From positions 1 to 7,405 of the forward strand of contig JACCRD010000162.1 in NCBI GenBank assembly GCA_013813755.1: a stretch of 7,405 nt of DNA, read 5' to 3'. This DNA comes from Acidobacteriota bacterium. GTDB taxonomy: Bacteria > Acidobacteriota > Blastocatellia > Pyrinomonadales > Pyrinomonadaceae. A program made the translations under genes and the position numbers. The notes beneath the pieces were generated by a model that worked only from the letters and a program-made list of their open reading frames with translations, made no database searches and was not told the origin of the DNA. Every line of letters starts with the position of its first letter. The first letter of the stretch is position 1. This document shows positions 5,907 through 7,405 of this stretch, piece after piece.

Positions 5907-7004
5907 ATGTATAAACAAATAGGTGTAGTGACGGGCGGTGGCGACGCGCCCGGGTTAAACGCGGTAATTCGCGCGGTTGTACGAACGGCAGCCGGTGAGT
6001 TTGGAATGAAGGTGGTCGGCATCGAAGACAGCTTCGAAGGATTAATCGGCGAAACTAAAATCAGAAAACTGACCACCAAAAATGTCAGCGGAATACTTCC
6101 GCGCGGCGGGACGATTTTAGGAACCAGAAACACGGGCAGTTTTTGCAAATTTGTTAATGGAGTAGTAACTTTTCCCACCGGAGCGGTTGAAGAAGCGCTC
6201 GTTAATTTGAAAAAACTAGAAATTGAAGCGCTAGTTGTCATCGGCGGCGACGGAACTCTGGCGATTGCCGAAGGATTTGCCAAACGCGGGTTTCCGGTGA
6301 TCGGCGTTCCGAAAACAATCGATAATGATTTAGCCGCGACCGAATTGACATTCGGTTTTATGACCGCGATTGATATTGCCACCGAGGCGCTCGACCGACT
6401 GCACACGACCGCCGCTTCGCACGACCGGGTAATGATTTTGGAAGTAATGGGCAGACACACCGGCTGGATTGCGCTGCACGCCGGACTTGCGGGAAGCGCC
6501 GACGTGATTTTAATTCCTGAAATTCCGTTTTCCTTTGAGTCAATGGTGCAGAAAGTTTATGCCCGCGAAAAAAGCGGTTCGCGCTTTACCAATATCGTCG
6601 TGGCGGAAGGCGCGAGGGAAGTGGGGAAACCTGAGATTTACAGAGATGCGGGCACCAGCCAGGCAGCTCCGCGCCTCGGCGGAATCGGTGAATATGTCAG
6701 AGAAAAAATTGAGCAGATAACCGGCAAAGAAGCGCGCTGCGTTGTTTTGGGTCATTTGCAGCGCGGCGGAAGTCCGAATGCTTTTGACCGAATGCTCGGA
6801 ACAAGTTTCGGAGCCTGCGCCGTTCGCGCGCTCGCGGTCGGGGAATTTGGAAAAATGGTCGCTTTGCAGGCTAACGAAATTGTGACCGTGCCTTTGGTTG
6901 ACGCAATCGCTAATATCAAAAATGTTTCCGCCGACGGTCAGCTTGTTCGAACCGCACACGACATCGGTATTTCCTTTGCCTCTCCGAATACATCTCTGAA
7001 ATAA
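5907..7004 (+). CDS. pfkA: 6-phosphofructokinase, PfkA family with hybrid donor-site residues
   Basis: This enzyme phosphorylates fructose 6-phosphate to fructose 1,6-bisphosphate, the committing step of glycolysis in the cytoplasm. The 365 residues exceed the 320 of E. coli PfkA, as in the 340-365-residue 'group III' relatives. Motifs in order: VTGGGDAPGLNAVIRA (8-23), ILPRGGTILGTRN (63-75), GGDGT (113-117), PKTIDNDL (135-142) with the catalytic Asp139, EVMGRHTGWIA around residue 190, IPEIPF, and LGHLQRGGSPNAFDRML near the substrate site. Gly116 matches Gly104 of E. coli, which accepts ATP. Lys136 replaces E. coli Gly124 and is the residue typical of pyrophosphate-using enzymes. The phosphoryl donor is therefore uncertain. 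A TFGFMTAI stretch at 148-155 has Met where I recall Asp in relatives. The ATG at 5907 gives the normal family N-terminus, though no Shine-Dalgarno is seen. It is divergent from chrA, and greA follows 75 bp downstream. Confidence 0.95.
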   Translation: MYKQIGVVTGGGDAPGLNAVIRAVVRTAAGEFGMKVVGIEDSFEGLIGETKIRKLTTKNVSGILPRGGTILGTRNTGSFCKFVNGVVTFPTGAVEEALVNLKKLEIEALVVIGGDGTLAIAEGFAKRGFPVIGVPKTIDNDLAATELTFGFMTAIDIATEALDRLHTTAASHDRVMILEVMGRHTGWIALHAGLAGSADVILIPEIPFSFESMVQKVYAREKSGSRFTNIVVAEGAREVGKPEIYRDAGTSQAAPRLGGIGEYVREKIEQITGKEARCVVLGHLQRGGSPNAFDRMLGTSFGACAVRALAVGEFGKMVALQANEIVTVPLVDAIANIKNVSADGQLVRTAHDIGISFASPNTSLK

Positions 7005-7024
7005 TTGAAAAATAAAAAGTACGC

Positions 7025-7052
7025 TCGACTGCGTTGTGAAAAATGCAGTCGG
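7025..7052 (+). terminator. Stem-loop between pfkA and greA, possible pfkA terminator
   Basis: CGACTGCGTT (7026-7035) pairs with AATGCAGTCG (7042-7051), with one G-U pair, around the six-base loop GTGAAA. A further U-G pair closes the base. It lies 20 bases after the pfkA stop. The expected U-tract is missing: GCGG follows, then TATAATTT. It may be a weak terminator, an operator or an attenuator. It overlaps the -35 of the predicted greA promoter. Confidence 0.4.
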
Positions 7053-7061
7053 CGGTATAAT
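7034..7061 (+). promoter_or_regulatory. Predicted greA promoter
   Basis: TTGTGA (7034-7039, 4 of 6 matches to -35) is 16 bp before a perfect TATAAT (7056-7061). The greA ATG follows 18 bases after the -10 box, so the leader would be only about 10-12 bases with no Shine-Dalgarno. The -35 box lies inside the stem-loop at 7025-7052. Confidence 0.45.
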
Positions 7062-7079
7062 TTCAAATCTAAAAAATAT

Positions 7080-7405
7080 ATGGACGCGATTAAAAAAAAA
7101 TTACAGGCGGAATTAGACGAACTCGAAGAAGAGCTGCATTTCAGGCTGCCGAAAGAAATTCAGAAAGCCAGGGAGTTTGGCGATTTGCGTGAAAATGCCG
7201 AATATAAAGCGGCGATGGAACGGCAATCGATGGTGCAGGCGAGAATGCTGCAGCTGCGCAATCGGCTTGATGAAGTCGAATCGATCGACATTTCAAAATT
7301 GCCGACCGATAGCATCGCTTACGGTTCAAAAGTTGTTTTATATGATTTGGAGCGCGATGAAGACGTTACTTATAAACTCGTCACATCCGAGGAAAGCGAC
7401 CCTGA
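7080..7405 (+). CDS. greA: Transcription elongation factor GreA (C-terminus beyond window)
   Basis: GreA enters the secondary channel of RNA polymerase and stimulates cleavage of backtracked transcripts. The 108 visible residues run off the right edge; full GreA is about 158. Residues 1-70 form the antiparallel coiled coil, with the family signature GDLRENAEYKAAMERQ at 34-49. Asp35 and Glu38 correspond to Asp41 and Glu44 of E. coli GreA, the acidic tip that holds the catalytic magnesium. The linker LPTDSIAYGS (74-83) and the start of the FKBP-like domain, ending SEESDP, follow. The N-terminus is about six residues shorter than in E. coli and more acidic, with LPKEIQKARE at 23-32. I recall this form from acidobacterial GreA proteins but cannot check it. 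The ATG at 7080 is the natural start, with a TATAAT 18 bases upstream and no Shine-Dalgarno. Confidence 0.95.
   Translation, partial: MDAIKKKLQAELDELEEELHFRLPKEIQKAREFGDLRENAEYKAAMERQSMVQARMLQLRNRLDEVESIDISKLPTDSIAYGSKVVLYDLERDEDVTYKLVTSEESDP

Noticed and set aside
6540..6959. A 139-codon minus-strand frame opposite pfkA
   Set aside because: The plus strand encodes the conserved C-terminal half of phosphofructokinase here, including LGHLQRGGSPNAFDRML.

Overview
The window holds seven chromosomal genes with housekeeping-type functions and no mobile element, RNA gene, CRISPR array or defence locus that I can see. The organism looks like a Gram-negative-type bacterium of moderate GC. A member of the Acidobacteriota, perhaps class Blastocatellia, is my best guess. 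This rests on remembered resemblance of the GreA N-terminus, the long carboxyl-terminal protease and the phosphofructokinase type, not on any search.

Left part, all on the minus strand and read right to left: a GT2 glycosyltransferase (2636-1893) overlaps pdxJ (1896-1147) by four bases (ATGA). After a 153-bp gap comes an unrecognised secreted, helix-rich protein (993 to beyond base 1), whose C-terminus is cut by the window edge. The glycosyltransferase is of the polyprenyl-phosphate-sugar type; PdxJ makes pyridoxine 5'-phosphate.

Middle: a 164-bp divergent promoter region separates the glycosyltransferase from an S41 (C-terminal processing) peptidase with an N-terminal signal/anchor and a PDZ domain (2801-4450, plus strand). 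The peptidase converges on a chromate transporter gene, chrA (5788-4517, minus strand). chrA has full family length and stays in one frame, but an in-frame TAG at 5449-5447 cuts it into a 113-residue N-terminal piece and a long C-terminal piece.

Right part: a 118-bp divergent region leads into pfkA (5907-7004), a 6-phosphofructokinase with a hybrid donor-site signature (Gly116 as in ATP enzymes, Lys136 as in pyrophosphate enzymes). A stem-loop follows, overlapping a promoter-like sequence, and then greA (7080 to beyond the window end).

The genes do not form a single pathway. The two points most worth a second look are the amber codon inside chrA and the phosphofructokinase donor-site combination. 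A repeated promoter style is also notable: a -10-like box 14-23 bp before the start codon with no Shine-Dalgarno sequence. I found no convincing evidence of a new multi-gene system.
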